Positions 7,629-15,538 of a DNA stretch of 64,000 bases are shown here, piece after piece. The notes beneath the pieces are model-generated. The model was not told the origin of the DNA, did no database searches, and saw only the letters and a list, made by a program, of their open reading frames with translations. The first letter of the stretch is position 1; every line of letters starts with the position of its first letter. The stretch is from contig DAIRGA010000025.1 of NCBI GenBank assembly GCA_036794825.1, positions 14,032-78,031 of the forward strand, written 5' to 3'. The stretch comes from RZYY01 sp036794825. GTDB taxonomy: Bacteria; Bacteroidota; Bacteroidia; Bacteroidales; 4484-276. Position numbers and translations under genes: made by a program.

Positions 7629-9788
7629 ATGGCCGAAAACGAAAATAAGACCAATCAGAAAGAAAAAAACAAGAAGGATGATTTTCTGAAGAACCTGAAC
7701 AAAGGTGTGAAACCTGGCGATGCCGGAAAAGGTAAGTTCAATTTTTATTGGATTTACATGGTGATTGCTGCGGTGTTCTTTGCGTTGTTTTTCTTCAACC
7801 GCGAGGGGCAATTAAAGGAGATTACCTGGGGAGACCTGAAGCAAATGCTTTTGGATGAGGATGTTGAGAAGATTGTATTAGTAAACCGGGAATTCGCCGA
7901 AATTTATATTAAACAGGAAAACATCACCAAACCAAGATACGATGAACTGCGTGAGAATACTTCCAGCGACCTGCTCACGCAAAACCCTCATTACAAGATT
8001 GTAATCGGCTCTGTCGAATCTTTTGAAAAGAGCGTTGAGGATATTCAGGAGGGGAAGGAAAACCCAGTGTATATCCGCAACGAACTGCGCAGGAACTGGT
8101 CAGGAGACATCCTTGGCTGGATCCTACCCTTTGCGCTGCTCATCGGACTATGGATTTTCATTATGCGCATGATGAGCCGTGGTGGAGCCGGTGGTGGACA
8201 AATCTTTAACATTGGGAAATCAAAAGCGCAATTGTTTGATAAAGACACCCATGTAAACATAACTTTTAAAGATGTAGCCGGCCTTGAAGAGGCTAAGGTT
8301 GAAGTGATGGAGATCGTAGATTTTTTGAAAAACCCATCCAAATACACTGAATTGGGAGGTAAAATCCCCAAAGGCGCTCTGCTGGTTGGCCCTCCGGGAA
8401 CGGGTAAGACATTGTTGGCCAAATCGGTAGCCGGTGAAGCCAACGTGCCCTTTTTCTCCATTTCTGGTTCTGATTTTGTTGAGATGTTTGTTGGAGTCGG
8501 CGCTTCCAGGGTTCGTGACTTATTCCGGCAGGCCAAAGAAAAGGCTCCCTGTATCATCTTCATTGATGAAATTGACGCTATCGGACGCGCCCGCGGACGC
8601 AGTGCAGTTACCGGCGCTAACGATGAACGCGAAAACACGCTTAATCAGCTACTTACCGAGATGGACGGCTTCGGAACCAACGCCGGGGTTATCATACTTG
8701 CAGCAACCAACCGGGCCGATATTCTCGACAGGGCGCTTTTGCGCGCAGGGCGTTTTGACCGCCAGATAAATGTTGAACTCCCTGATCTTGAGGAGCGTAA
8801 AGCCATTTTCCTTGTCCATCTTAAACCCGTCAAATTCGATGATAGCGTAGAAGTGGATTTCCTGTCAAAGCAAACACCCGGATTCTCGGGTGCAGATATT
8901 GCCAATGTTTGCAACGAAGCCGCTCTGATCGGCGCCAGAAAAGGCAAAAAAATTGTTGACAAAACCGACTTCATGGATGCTATCGACAGAATAATCGGGG
9001 GACTGGAGAAACGTAACAAAATCATTTCCCAAACCGAAAAGAAAACCATCGCTTATCACGAAGCAGGTCATGCAGCCGTCAGCTGGTTGCTCGAGCACGC
9101 CTCCCCTCTAGTGAAAGTAACTATAGTTCCTCGTGGAAAAGCCCTCGGAGCAGCCTGGTATCTTCCTGAAGAGCGTCAGATTACCACTATAGAACAGATG
9201 ATGGATGAAATGACTGCAACCCTTGGAGGCAGGGCATCAGAAGAGGTTAACTTCGGAATGATTTCGACCGGTGCGCTCAACGACCTTGAAAGAGTAACCA
9301 AACAGGCTTACGCAATGGTGATGTATTTCGGCCTGAATAAAAAAGTGGGCAATATCAGTTACTACGATTCAAGCGGACAGCAGGAATACTCGTTCACCAA
9401 ACCTTACAGCGAAAAAACAGCTCAACTCATTGATGAAGAGGTGCATAAGCTCGTTGAGCAATCTTATGACAAAGCCGTTAAACTCCTGAAAGAAAACAAA
9501 TCTAAGGTAGATGAATTGGCAAAGCTGCTCCTAGAAAAAGAGGTCATTTTTAGTGAAGACCTTGAGCGGATCTTTGGTAAACGTCAGTTTACAAGAGATA
9601 TAGAAAAGCAGATCGAATACGAAGAAGAGAAAAAAAGATTAAGGGAGAAATTACATGAAATGAAGAACGAAACTGAACCCCGCGATGGTAATGTTTCGAA
9701 AGCAGAAGTTATCCCTGGTAATGGTAGTTCAAACAATTTTGACCATGCTGATAAAAAACAATTCAGCAAACCCAATGAATTTTCTTAA
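7629..9788 (+). CDS. ftsH: ATP-dependent zinc metalloprotease FtsH
   Basis: 719 residues. A membrane-anchored AAA+ protease that degrades misfolded membrane proteins and regulatory substrates. Membrane segments lie at about residues 39-56 and 160-180, flanking the periplasmic domain. Then come Walker A GPPGTGKT (254-261), Walker B IIFIDEI (309-315), the SRH region around NRADILDRALLRAGRFDR, and the zinc site HEAGH (477-481). The C-terminal tail is charged and Gln/Glu/Lys-rich. All catalytic residues are intact. It follows rsfS closely, as is usual in Bacteroidota, and probably shares its transcript. Confidence 0.97.
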   Translation: MAENENKTNQKEKNKKDDFLKNLNKGVKPGDAGKGKFNFYWIYMVIAAVFFALFFFNREGQLKEITWGDLKQMLLDEDVEKIVLVNREFAEIYIKQENITKPRYDELRENTSSDLLTQNPHYKIVIGSVESFEKSVEDIQEGKENPVYIRNELRRNWSGDILGWILPFALLIGLWIFIMRMMSRGGAGGGQIFNIGKSKAQLFDKDTHVNITFKDVAGLEEAKVEVMEIVDFLKNPSKYTELGGKIPKGALLVGPPGTGKTLLAKSVAGEANVPFFSISGSDFVEMFVGVGASRVRDLFRQAKEKAPCIIFIDEIDAIGRARGRSAVTGANDERENTLNQLLTEMDGFGTNAGVIILAATNRADILDRALLRAGRFDRQINVELPDLEERKAIFLVHLKPVKFDDSVEVDFLSKQTPGFSGADIANVCNEAALIGARKGKKIVDKTDFMDAIDRIIGGLEKRNKIISQTEKKTIAYHEAGHAAVSWLLEHASPLVKVTIVPRGKALGAAWYLPEERQITTIEQMMDEMTATLGGRASEEVNFGMISTGALNDLERVTKQAYAMVMYFGLNKKVGNISYYDSSGQQEYSFTKPYSEKTAQLIDEEVHKLVEQSYDKAVKLLKENKSKVDELAKLLLEKEVIFSEDLERIFGKRQFTRDIEKQIEYEEEKKRLREKLHEMKNETEPRDGNVSKAEVIPGNGSSNNFDHADKKQFSKPNEFS

Positions 9789-9819
9789 CTTTGTTAAACA
9801 TTAAAATTTTTGCAAGGCG

Positions 9820-10470
9820 ATGCCCAGCGTAAAGGAAATAACAACAAAGGAAAGTATTTACAAAAATATCCGTAATGCTCTGATTGACAAGATGGACAAC
9901 CCATTTGCCGGGGTTGATATGGAATCATCGGTGCATTATCCGCTCAAAGAGAGCAATGATGTTTCTTTTGCCCAGGAATTCACCAGAGTTTCCGGGAAAT
10001 TTGTTTACTGCGAAAACAAAGAGGACCTCGCCGAAAAGCTAAAATACTTTATCATCGGAAACAAACTGCAAAATGTGTTCTGTTTCGAAGACCGGCTGAA
10101 ACCTTTACTCGAGGAATTTGAAATACCTTTTACCGACAACGAAGACCAGGTTCTTCAGGTGAATACAGGAATAAGTTTTTGTGAGTGCCTGGTAGCCAGA
10201 ACGGGCGGTATAGTAGTATCCTCGATGCAAATGTCCGGAAGGCGCCTTTATGCGCTGCCTGAAACCCATATTGTGGTAGCCTTTACAACCCAGTTGGTTT
10301 CGGAACTAAAAGACGCTTTTACTTACCTCAGGGAAAAGTACCAAACCAATTTTCCCTCTTCGGTAACAGTAATTACCGGGCCAAGCCGCACCGCCGATAT
10401 TGAGAAAACCCTTGTTATGGGAGCACACGGTCCGAAAGAACTCTATGTTTTTTTGGTTGAATCTAATTGA
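9820..10470 (+). CDS. LUD-domain (LutC/YkgG-like) protein
   Basis: 216 residues of the LUD family (LutC/YkgG type). LutC belongs to the LutABC lactate-oxidation complex, but no lutA or lutB gene is adjacent here, so that role is not supported. Family signatures are ECLVARTGGIVVSS, SGRRLYALPETHIVVAF and the C-terminal VTGPSRTADIEKTLVMGAHGPKEL segment, all visible. In Bacteroidota this single-gene form commonly sits between ftsH and cdsA, as here. The specific substrate is unknown. Confidence 0.88.
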   Translation: MPSVKEITTKESIYKNIRNALIDKMDNPFAGVDMESSVHYPLKESNDVSFAQEFTRVSGKFVYCENKEDLAEKLKYFIIGNKLQNVFCFEDRLKPLLEEFEIPFTDNEDQVLQVNTGISFCECLVARTGGIVVSSMQMSGRRLYALPETHIVVAFTTQLVSELKDAFTYLREKYQTNFPSSVTVITGPSRTADIEKTLVMGAHGPKELYVFLVESN

Positions 10471-10493
10471 TAATAACCCAAATAGAAAAGATT

Positions 10494-10703
10494 ATGAACG
10501 ACGAATGGATGCAGGTTTACTCAGCTAACGATCTTTACAAAGTTGACCTTGTAAAAGGTATGTTGCTTGAAAATGGAATCGCAAGCGAAATACTTGATCG
10601 TCAGGATAGTGCATTTCTGACCGGTGAAGTGGAACTTTTTGTCCACACTGCCGACTTTGACGCAGCAAAAAAACTTATCGAAGAGCGCAGGGAAGTTGAA
10701 TAA
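10494..10703 (+). CDS. DUF2007-family small protein
   Basis: 69 residues matching the DUF2007 (putative signal-transducing protein) pattern: VYSANDLYKVDLVKGMLLENGI followed by an LFVHTADFDAAKKLIEE ferredoxin-like half. The ATG at 10494 is preferred to a TTG at 10467 that would overlap the previous stop. The next gene, cdsA, probably starts at a TTG inside this gene's last codons (TTGAATAA), suggesting translational coupling. Function unknown. Confidence 0.82.
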   Translation: MNDEWMQVYSANDLYKVDLVKGMLLENGIASEILDRQDSAFLTGEVELFVHTADFDAAKKLIEERREVE

Positions 10704-11523
10704 CCTGCTTTTGCGGACAATTACCGGGGCAATCTATGTAATTGCTGTAATTGGAGCCATTTATTTGGGTCCAGAGCTATTTGTGTTCTTATTTTTCATC
10801 ATTAATCTATTGATGCTCAATGAATTCTTCAATATTATTCAAGCCGGGCATAAGGATTCCAGCCCGAAGTTTACACACCTTTTTTTAGGATCCCTTATTT
10901 ACCTCGTCATCTCCATCACCTCTTTTGAATTTGCAGCGATCCAACCATTACCTTTGCTTGTTTTGATTCCATTAGCCATCATGGCAACGGAATTATTCAG
11001 GAAAAATGAAAAACCGCTGGTTGCTTCTTCAGTAACACTTTTAGGAATAGCTTACATCAGTATTCCACTCGCAATTCTGAGCCTGCTGTTTTTATTACCC
11101 CAGGATTCATCCTCCGGTTTTCCATGGATTGTGCTGGGATTATTCGCAATCATCTGGATCAACGACACCTTTTCATACATTACGGGGATTTTGCTTGGAA
11201 GGAACAAGCTTTTCGAAAGAATCTCACCGAAGAAAACCTGGGAAGGTGCTATCGGCGGATTGGTATTTTCGGTTGCAGGCGGATTTGCGCTGTACACGTT
11301 CTCCGGGGAATATTCACTTGGCATTTGGCTGATAATGGCCGCATTAATCGCTATTTCCAGTGTTTTTGGAGACCTCACAGAATCAATGATTAAGCGCAGT
11401 CTGAAAATCAAAGACAGTGGAAATATTCTGCCTGGCCATGGTGGGCTGCTCGATCGTTTTGACTCTCTGCTTTTTGCTTCACCGGTGGTTTATGTTTTTC
11501 TGACATTACTCAATCAGACATGA
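10696..11523 (+). CDS. cdsA: Phosphatidate cytidylyltransferase
   Basis: About 275 residues, multi-spanning inner-membrane enzyme that makes CDP-diacylglycerol from phosphatidic acid and CTP, the branch point for phospholipid synthesis. The C-terminal CdsA signature is visible: SVFGDLTESMIKRSLKIKDSGNILPGHGGLLDRFDSL, with the conserved acidic residues. The frame is open back to a GTG at 10624, but the protein pattern begins at NNLLLRTITGAIYV, so the TTG at 10696 overlapping the DUF2007 stop is the best start. Its stop overlaps the psd start (ATGA), linking two consecutive phospholipid steps. Confidence 0.93.
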   Translation: MNNLLLRTITGAIYVIAVIGAIYLGPELFVFLFFIINLLMLNEFFNIIQAGHKDSSPKFTHLFLGSLIYLVISITSFEFAAIQPLPLLVLIPLAIMATELFRKNEKPLVASSVTLLGIAYISIPLAILSLLFLLPQDSSSGFPWIVLGLFAIIWINDTFSYITGILLGRNKLFERISPKKTWEGAIGGLVFSVAGGFALYTFSGEYSLGIWLIMAALIAISSVFGDLTESMIKRSLKIKDSGNILPGHGGLLDRFDSLLFASPVVYVFLTLLNQT

Positions 11524-12176
11524 AAATACACAAAGAAGGAAAACGGATCATAGTAATCACTTTAGGGATGATATTCGCAATAGTATTGATAATCAACTAC
11601 TATCATCCAGATCAAAGTCTGATTCACTATCTTTGCTACCTGGCTCTTGCTGCTCTTCTTGTTTTTGTAGTAAGATTTTTCCGCAACCCCGACAGACCCT
11701 TATCCATTGATCCTACTATAGTTATTTCTCCCGCCGATGGCAAGGTTGTCGAAATCATCGAAACCCATGAGCCGGAGTTCTTCGGCGATAATAGGTTGAA
11801 GGTTTCCATCTTTATGTCGCCAAATAACGTTCATAAAAACTGGTATCCTGTGGGTGGGGACATACGTTTCTTCCGCCATCATGCCGGGAGGTTTTTGGTT
11901 GCATGGCATCCAAAATCATCCGATCTGAATGAAAGAACAACCGTGGTAATTGAAAAAAGCAATGGAACCCAGTTGCTTGTCAGACAGATTGCCGGCGCTG
12001 TGGCACAACGAATCCGTTGCTATGCCGAAGAGGGAAAAAATGTTGACCAGGGACAGGAGTTGGGATTCATCAAATTCGGGTCGCGGGTTGATCTTTATTT
12101 ACCTTTAGGAACTGATGTGCTTGTTTCGGTTAACCAAAAAGTCTCCGGTTGTCAAACGGTCATTGCGAAGTTCTAA
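11520..12176 (+). CDS. psd: Phosphatidylserine decarboxylase (short, PSD-A type)
   Basis: 218 residues. Converts phosphatidylserine to phosphatidylethanolamine at the membrane; the proenzyme self-cleaves to form a pyruvoyl group. The cleavage motif is FGSR, with Ser188 the predicted pyruvoyl precursor, followed by VDLYLP. Two N-terminal membrane segments (about residues 10-30 and 34-50) and the short length fit the archaeal-like PSD-A subclass. The 4-base overlap with cdsA indicates one operon for phosphatidylethanolamine synthesis; no phosphatidylserine synthase gene is in the window. Confidence 0.94.
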   Translation: MKIHKEGKRIIVITLGMIFAIVLIINYYHPDQSLIHYLCYLALAALLVFVVRFFRNPDRPLSIDPTIVISPADGKVVEIIETHEPEFFGDNRLKVSIFMSPNNVHKNWYPVGGDIRFFRHHAGRFLVAWHPKSSDLNERTTVVIEKSNGTQLLVRQIAGAVAQRIRCYAEEGKNVDQGQELGFIKFGSRVDLYLPLGTDVLVSVNQKVSGCQTVIAKF

Positions 12177-12239
12177 ACTTGAGCTTTATTAGTAAACCTT
12201 TCACTATCAATTCACCAATTCAAAATCTAATAACGAAAC

Positions 12240-13148
12240 ATGTCATTTTCTGTCACAGTGTTAGGAAGCGGTGCAGCTACTCCCACGTCTACCCGCAACC
12301 CATCGGGCATGTTAGTAAAAATGGAGAACCACTATTTTCTTGTTGATTGCGGCGAAGGGACACAAATGCAGATCAATCGTTTCAACCTCAAAGGCCAGCG
12401 GATAAACCACATTTTTATCAGCCACCTTCATGGCGACCATTTTTTCGGATTGATCGGGCTGATTTCTACTTTTCATCTACTCGGGCGAAAAGAAACCCTG
12501 CACATTTATAGCGATCCAGCTTTGCGTGAAATCATCGAACTACAGCTCAGACATACCCAAACCATCCTGGTATATCCAATTGATTTTCATCCATTTACAA
12601 CCGCACCCGAAACACTTTTTGAGGATGAGAATATGATTGTAAGTACAATTCCTTTGGAGCACAGAATTACAGCCACAGGATTTTTGTTTGCCGAAAAGCA
12701 AAAACCCAGGAAAATCAGGAAAGAATTAGTTAAGAGTGAAGCGATTACGGTTCATGAAATCAAAGAAATTAAAGCCGGTAAAGATTTCATTTCAAAAACC
12801 GGCAAGGTCTATCCCAACCAGCAAATTACTATCTCTCCGGCACCGGCAAGATCTTTTGCCTATTGCTCCGACACACGCTTTTCAGAAGAAATCATCAAAC
12901 ACATTCAGGGGGTTACTTTGCTTTACCATGAAGCTTCGTTTATGGAGGATAAGGCTGATGCCGCCAGGGAGAAATACCATTCCACTGCCCGTCAGGCTGC
13001 AACGGTTGCACTGAAATCGAATGCCGGGAAACTGCTTATCGGGCACTTTTCGGCCCGTTACAAGGATTTGAGTGAAATGCTTAAAGAGGCCACCGAAGTT
13101 TTTGAGAATACCATTTTGGCTGAAGATGGTATGACGCTTTGCATTTAA
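12240..13148 (+). CDS. rnz: Ribonuclease Z
   Basis: 302 residues of the metallo-beta-lactamase fold RNase Z, which trims the 3' ends of tRNA precursors. The zinc motif HLHGDH lies at residues 62-67, with later ligands in CSDTRFSEE and in LLIGHFSARY. Length is normal for the short bacterial form. It begins 63 bases after psd, at the end of the rightward run, and is convergent with rplS. Confidence 0.95.
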   Translation: MSFSVTVLGSGAATPTSTRNPSGMLVKMENHYFLVDCGEGTQMQINRFNLKGQRINHIFISHLHGDHFFGLIGLISTFHLLGRKETLHIYSDPALREIIELQLRHTQTILVYPIDFHPFTTAPETLFEDENMIVSTIPLEHRITATGFLFAEKQKPRKIRKELVKSEAITVHEIKEIKAGKDFISKTGKVYPNQQITISPAPARSFAYCSDTRFSEEIIKHIQGVTLLYHEASFMEDKADAAREKYHSTARQAATVALKSNAGKLLIGHFSARYKDLSEMLKEATEVFENTILAEDGMTLCI

Positions 13149-13157
13149 AAGGGCAAT

Positions 13158-13190
13158 AAAAAACCTGGTGTTGGATCACCAGGTTAAAAA
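13158..13190 (-). terminator. Intrinsic terminator of rplS
   Basis: A perfect 9-bp stem AACCTGGTG / CACCAGGTT (13162-13185) with a 6-base loop. Read leftward it is followed by TTTTTATT. It lies just past the rplS stop and may also stop rnz transcription from the other side. Confidence 0.82.
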
Positions 13191-13219
13191 TACAAACATT
13201 ATGAAAAAACCTATACAAT

Positions 13220-13573
13220 CTAAACTCTCTTCTCCTGAATTCTGGCTTTTTTACCACGCAAGCCTCTGAGGTAATAAATTCTTGCCCTGCGAACAACACC
13301 GCGCTTATTTACAGCAACTTCTTCGATAAATGGCGACGAAACGGGGAAAATACGCTCGACTCCAACGTTGTTCGATATTTTTCTCACTGTGAAGGTGGCT
13401 GTTGGTCCATGACCTTTGCGCTGCAACACAACGCCGGCAAAATTTTGAAGACGTTCCTTGTTTCCTTCTTTGATTTTATAAGTAACGGTGATCGTGTCAC
13501 CTGCTTTGAATTCCGGCATTTTCTTGATCTCTGTGAGGCCTTCCACGTAGCTTAAAACTTGATTCTTGCTCAT
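13220..13573 (-). CDS. rplS: 50S ribosomal protein L19
   Basis: 117 residues, ribosomal protein L19 at the 30S-50S interface. It shows the family features GDTITVTYKIKEGNKERLQNFAGVV, ISNNVGVERIFPVSSP and the basic end RRARIYYLRGLRGKKARI. The frame continues 30 codons upstream, but the ATG at 13573 gives the normal N-terminus MSKNQVLSYVEG. It is a stand-alone gene with its own TACTTTTG box about 37 bases upstream and its own terminator. Confidence 0.97.
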   Translation of the reverse strand: MSKNQVLSYVEGLTEIKKMPEFKAGDTITVTYKIKEGNKERLQNFAGVVLQRKGHGPTATFTVRKISNNVGVERIFPVSSPFIEEVAVNKRGVVRRARIYYLRGLRGKKARIQEKRV

Positions 13574-13609
13574 TGCTGTATCTGTTATTCGAGTTTTTAA
13601 AAATGGCTG

Positions 13610-13617
13610 CAAAAGTA
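13610..13617 (-). promoter_or_regulatory. Putative -7 box of rplS (TACTTTTG)
   Basis: Leftward TACTTTTG, exact match to TAnnTTTG, about 37 bases before the rplS start codon. No clear -33 TTG. Confidence 0.5.
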
Positions 13618-13779
13618 GGCAATAATTTTTATTTGAATTATGTATGTTGAAAAAAATTTCCAAAATCCATATTATCTGGCAATTGCAGGTTCTCTATTAC
13701 CTGGGGTAAAACGTTTGGAATTTGTTAAAACAAGGTACAAGAGAGAAGTATGATTGCCCTATTCGGTTATTATTCAACA

Positions 13780-13797
13780 ACATATTCGAGAATATGT
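13780..13797. repeat. Perfect 8-bp inverted repeat with 2-base centre
   Basis: ACATATTC-GA-GAATATGT in the 246-base gap between aroE and rplS. It has no T-tract, so it looks more like a dimeric protein-binding site than a terminator. Function not known. Confidence 0.4.
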
Positions 13798-13819
13798 AGC
13801 TTTCACTCTAATCTAAAGG

Positions 13820-14563
13820 TCAGGTTCTATTCCAAATCTCCCAGGACTTCCCGGCCTGAAGCTGAAGCATTTTTAAACCATTCATTGTCCTGGCGCCAAC
13901 TTTGTTCCCTTTTTGCAAAAAGATGGTTTCATCAGGATTGTAAATCAAATCGTATAGAAAATGGTTGCTGGTGAGCAGGTTATATGGAATCTCAGGACTG
14001 AGTTCGGTATGAGGATACATTCCTAACGGAGTCGTATTTATTATCATACGATACTTTTTCATGATTATTCTGCTCAGGTCACGATAACTGATTTCGCTGT
14101 CTGATACAGGGTTTCGTGAGACAATCAGAAAATCAACGTTCCTTTTGCGAAGTACGTACTCTACTGCTTTCGCTGCTCCCCCGCTTCCAAGGATCAGGGC
14201 ATATTTGTAATCATCCAGCCAGTCGGTCGAATTCTCAAATCCCCAGATGTCGGTGTTAAATCCCTTCAACTTCAATCCCTCCCTGCTTCGTATGATGCTT
14301 ACTGTATTTGCTGCATTTACCCTTGAAGCTGTTTCATCCAGCTCATCCAAATAGGGCAATATACTGGTTTTGAAAGGGATAGTAACATTTAAACCCCGAA
14401 GGTCCGGGTATTTCCCGAGCAGGGAAAATAGCTGTACAGGCTCATCCAACTCAAAAAGATTGTAGCAATGATCGGCTAACCCCTCAGTCTCAAATTTTTT
14501 TGAGAAATAATTGGCTGAGAATGAGTGGGAAAGACTGCGACCGATAAGGCCAAATCGTTTCAT
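13820..14563 (-). CDS. aroE: Shikimate dehydrogenase
   Basis: 247 residues. Reduces 3-dehydroshikimate to shikimate with NADPH in the shikimate pathway. Signatures: the N-terminal FGLIGRSLSHSFSANYF substrate-binding segment, LNVTIPFKTSILPYLDELD with the catalytic Lys, and the Rossmann loop LILGSGGAAKAVEYVL. The C-terminal NGLKMLQLQAGKSWEIW helix is present. The start codon overlaps the stop of the upstream DUF368 gene (ATGA), so the two are probably translated from one message. Confidence 0.93.
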   Translation of the reverse strand: MKRFGLIGRSLSHSFSANYFSKKFETEGLADHCYNLFELDEPVQLFSLLGKYPDLRGLNVTIPFKTSILPYLDELDETASRVNAANTVSIIRSREGLKLKGFNTDIWGFENSTDWLDDYKYALILGSGGAAKAVEYVLRKRNVDFLIVSRNPVSDSEISYRDLSRIIMKKYRMIINTTPLGMYPHTELSPEIPYNLLTSNHFLYDLIYNPDETIFLQKGNKVGARTMNGLKMLQLQAGKSWEIWNRT

Positions 14564-15492
14564 TTAGATTCTTTTTTCCCGGCTAGATATTCGGTGATCC
14601 AGATGCTCAGGATACCTAATACAATGATAACGATCGCTACAACCAATTCATTACTAAGACTTTCGGGTAGGAACCAATCGTAGCCGCTAACAATTTTCTC
14701 ACCTTTCCGGTCGAGGATCAGATTGCCGGCTGTGTCCACCTGGTAAATATTATTCTTCCAAGGCCAGATGATTCCGAGTGATCCAAAAATAAAACCTGTA
14801 AGAACGGCGATGGTGTGATCTCGATACTTTTTGAAAATCCACGAAAGTATGTATGAGAAAGCGATCAGACCAAATCCTGCACCAACCACAACCGGCACTA
14901 AAACAGCCAGGTTGAGCTGGTTTACGGCATTGATCATCACCAGTTGATAGTTGCCCATCAGCACAAGTACAAATGAACCCGAGATTCCCGGAAGAATCAT
15001 ACTGCATGCGGCCACGATGCCACAAACAAAAAGGTAAATCAGGTTATCATTTTCTACGGCGGGTTTTAGTAACGAAAGCATCACCGCCAAGGCAGTTCCG
15101 ACAATAAAAATGATTATTACAGATAGGCTCCACTTACTTACCGTTCGTCCGACGAAGAAAACGGATGCAAGGATCAGACCGAAAAAGTACGACCAGATGT
15201 AAACCGGATAGTTTGCAAAAAGAAATTCGAACAAACGGGCGAGACTGATAATGGCCAGTCCAACACCAAAAAATACCGCTAGAAGAAAATAAAGGTCAAC
15301 ATGTTTGGCAAAATCTTTAACCTGACCTTTAAATATCATCTTAATTGCCTTAAGATCAAAGGATTTGATAGCGTTGATGAGTCTTTCGAAAATTCCGGTT
15401 ATCAGGGCTATTGTTCCACCCGATACACCTGGAATGACATTGGCTGCACCCATGCCTATCCCCTTCAAAATGAGGGAAATATAATCTTTCAT
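14560..15492 (-). CDS. DUF368 (PopT-type) polyprenyl-phosphate transporter
   Basis: 310 residues, a polytopic membrane protein with about eight hydrophobic segments. The N-terminal signature GMGAANVIPGVSGGTIALITGIFERL, and its internal echo ILPGISGSFVLVLMGNYQ, identify DUF368, a family reported to recycle undecaprenyl phosphate across the cytoplasmic membrane for cell-wall synthesis (PopT). It overlaps aroE by 4 bases. It starts 46 bases after the TPR gene's stop, so the three may form one leftward unit. The family is firm; the exact lipid substrate in this organism is inferred. Confidence 0.88.
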   Translation of the reverse strand: MKDYISLILKGIGMGAANVIPGVSGGTIALITGIFERLINAIKSFDLKAIKMIFKGQVKDFAKHVDLYFLLAVFFGVGLAIISLARLFEFLFANYPVYIWSYFFGLILASVFFVGRTVSKWSLSVIIIFIVGTALAVMLSLLKPAVENDNLIYLFVCGIVAACSMILPGISGSFVLVLMGNYQLVMINAVNQLNLAVLVPVVVGAGFGLIAFSYILSWIFKKYRDHTIAVLTGFIFGSLGIIWPWKNNIYQVDTAGNLILDRKGEKIVSGYDWFLPESLSNELVVAIVIIVLGILSIWITEYLAGKKESK

Positions 15493-15538
15493 TGAGTTCC
15501 TGGATTTAGATGTGCATAGTTGGTTTTAAAGAGAAATG

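Noticed and set aside
8045..8638. 197-codon minus-strand open frame
   Set aside because: Antisense to the highly conserved FtsH AAA+ domain; shadow frame.
9820..10470. LutABC lactate-oxidation operon
   Set aside because: Only a LutC-like protein is present; no LutA or LutB gene is adjacent.
10624..10695. N-terminal extension of CdsA from a GTG
   Set aside because: It would overlap 80 bases of the DUF2007 gene and adds a polar segment absent from the family; the TTG at 10696 fits better.
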